A stretch of DNA of 64,000 nt from JAFEDN01 sp963795715 (GTDB lineage Bacteria > Pseudomonadota > Gammaproteobacteria > Coxiellales > Coxiellaceae): NCBI GenBank assembly GCA_963795715.1, contig CAWCIY010000003.1, positions 496,001 through 560,000 of the forward strand, read 5' to 3'. The position numbers and the translations under genes were made by a program. The first letter of the stretch is position 1, and every line of letters begins with the position of its first letter. Positions 63,214-64,000 of the stretch are shown piece by piece. The notes under the pieces are model-generated. The model saw only the letters and a list, made by a program, of their open reading frames with translations. It was not told the origin of the DNA and ran no database searches.

Positions 63214-64000
63214 ATGAATATCATTACCAAACTTAATATTAGACAAAGAGTCATGTTGGTTTTAACCATTTTAGCGGCTGCTTTTTTGACTTGGCAGATT
63301 TACAATTTTGTACACGGAAACTCACCCTTGATTTCCCCTCCTAAAACAATGGGCGCCAAAACGTCTGCTCCTGTATCGATGACTGCTTCTAAAACAGTGA
63401 CTCTGGCCACCCCTGCTAAAGCTGAAAATAATACTTTCTCGCCAGTGGTGCAGCCCTTGCCGACCGAATTAGCGGCTTCTGATTTATCTCCACGCCAACA
63501 AGAATATTTAAATTTAGTGCGCGAGTACCAAATTACCAAAATGAAAAGGCAAATCTTAGAAGAGCAGGCAGGATTGGCCAATGCTAAAAAACGTATTGCC
63601 GATGCCGGTAAAGGGAATGTGGTAGTTGCAGGATATGATAATTCTTTTGCTGAGAATCCCTTACCGCTGAGCAACTATCAGTTAATGTATGTGGATCGCC
63701 AAGCTGGACAATGGACCGCTACCTTAAACCAAGGAGGACAATATATCGAGGTTCATTTAGGTACCCGTTTAGCGGATGGTTCCATTATCACTTCCATTGA
63801 TGAAAAAGAAGTAACAGTACGTTCGGTCAGTGGAAGAACTTCAGAACTGTCTTTTCCAGGCAGTGTTAATGTAGTAGATATGAGTCAAGGAAGCAGAGTC
63901 CATACGCAGACAAATGCGCCTGCAATGACAAACAGCAATCCTAGCAATGCGCAAATTGCTAAAATACTAGGCATTACCTCGGCGCCTGTAACCCCCGTCA
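63214..64000 (+). CDS. pilP: PilP-like thin-pilus inner-membrane protein, cut by window edge
   Basis: The frame is open from ATG 63214 to the window end (262 codons) without indels. A short cytoplasmic N-terminus is followed by a membrane helix at about 14-31 (VMLVLTILAAAFLTWQIY), a Pro/Ala/Thr-rich linker, a coiled-coil helix (QEYLNLVREYQITKMKRQIL, EEQAGLANAKKRIADAGKG) and a beta domain (YIEVHLGTRLADGSIITSID) typical of PilP. It is longer than R64 PilP as I recall it. It starts 2 bp after the pilO stop, as in a coupled operon. It may bridge the platform and the secretin. Confidence 0.82.
   Translation, partial: MNIITKLNIRQRVMLVLTILAAAFLTWQIYNFVHGNSPLISPPKTMGAKTSAPVSMTASKTVTLATPAKAENNTFSPVVQPLPTELAASDLSPRQQEYLNLVREYQITKMKRQILEEQAGLANAKKRIADAGKGNVVVAGYDNSFAENPLPLSNYQLMYVDRQAGQWTATLNQGGQYIEVHLGTRLADGSIITSIDEKEVTVRSVSGRTSELSFPGSVNVVDMSQGSRVHTQTNAPAMTNSNPSNAQIAKILGITSAPVTPV

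Overview
The window looks like chromosome of a host-associated gammaproteobacterium of the Legionellales type (Coxiella, Legionella, Aquicella or Berkiella-like). This rests on low GC by eye, Sel1-repeat proteins, IS110/IS1111-type relics, an LPS inner-core heptosyltransferase, very long proteins of unknown family without signal peptides, eukaryote-like motifs, and many decaying genes and small repeats. The genus cannot be fixed from this sequence, and no rRNA, Dot/Icm gene or CRISPR array is present.

Layout. 1-8 kb: the start of a PAS-type sensor kinase (leaving the left edge), a NodU/TobZ-type carbamoyltransferase, a single-module NRPS-like enzyme (adenylation, carrier, thioesterase), a Ddl-type ATP-grasp ligase, tRNA-Arg(CCG), a frameshifted MarR regulator and a DMT exporter. 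7.8-14.1 kb: a 1419-residue protein of unknown family lies between two broken transposase chimeras and a perfect 37-bp inverted repeat, like the relic of a composite transposon. 14.1-24 kb: a candidate YopT/C58-like cysteine protease, an outer-membrane barrel protein, an SRPBCC protein, a long-hairpin MITE, then four unknown genes, three with basic nuclear-localisation-like clusters and one whose N-terminus carries PP1-docking-like and KEN motifs. A LysR regulator and a small membrane protein follow.

24-34 kb: two tandem paralogous Sel1-repeat proteins. One has 8 repeats plus a possible nucleotidyltransferase-like domain; the other lacks that domain and has 30 repeats. 33.3-34.1 kb is a hemL remnant split by a 460-bp MITE with an apparent 6-bp target duplication, itself containing another repeat. 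34.2-36.0 kb encodes a protein with a textbook eukaryotic C2H2 zinc finger. 36.1-38.7 kb is an LPS-core operon (WaaC, a 2OG-Fe(II) oxygenase and a WaaE/KdtX-like glucosyltransferase).

38.8-64 kb is a thin-pilus (IncI1/R64 type) locus in the order Q-R-S-minor pilin-V-like, then a 408-residue membrane protein and a 4862-residue giant protein, then L-N-O-P. Nearly all pil genes carry small frameshifts or stops. pilR and the visible part of pilP are intact, and so are the 408- and 4862-residue genes. The pilus therefore appears to be decaying while the large embedded genes are under selection. Four proteins in the window (1419, 533, 408 and 4862 residues) share long serine runs at or near the C-terminus, which suggests a common secretion or processing theme. 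The most notable content is the set of candidate host-directed effectors: zinc finger, papain-like protease, PP1-motif protein, Sel1 proteins and the giant protein.
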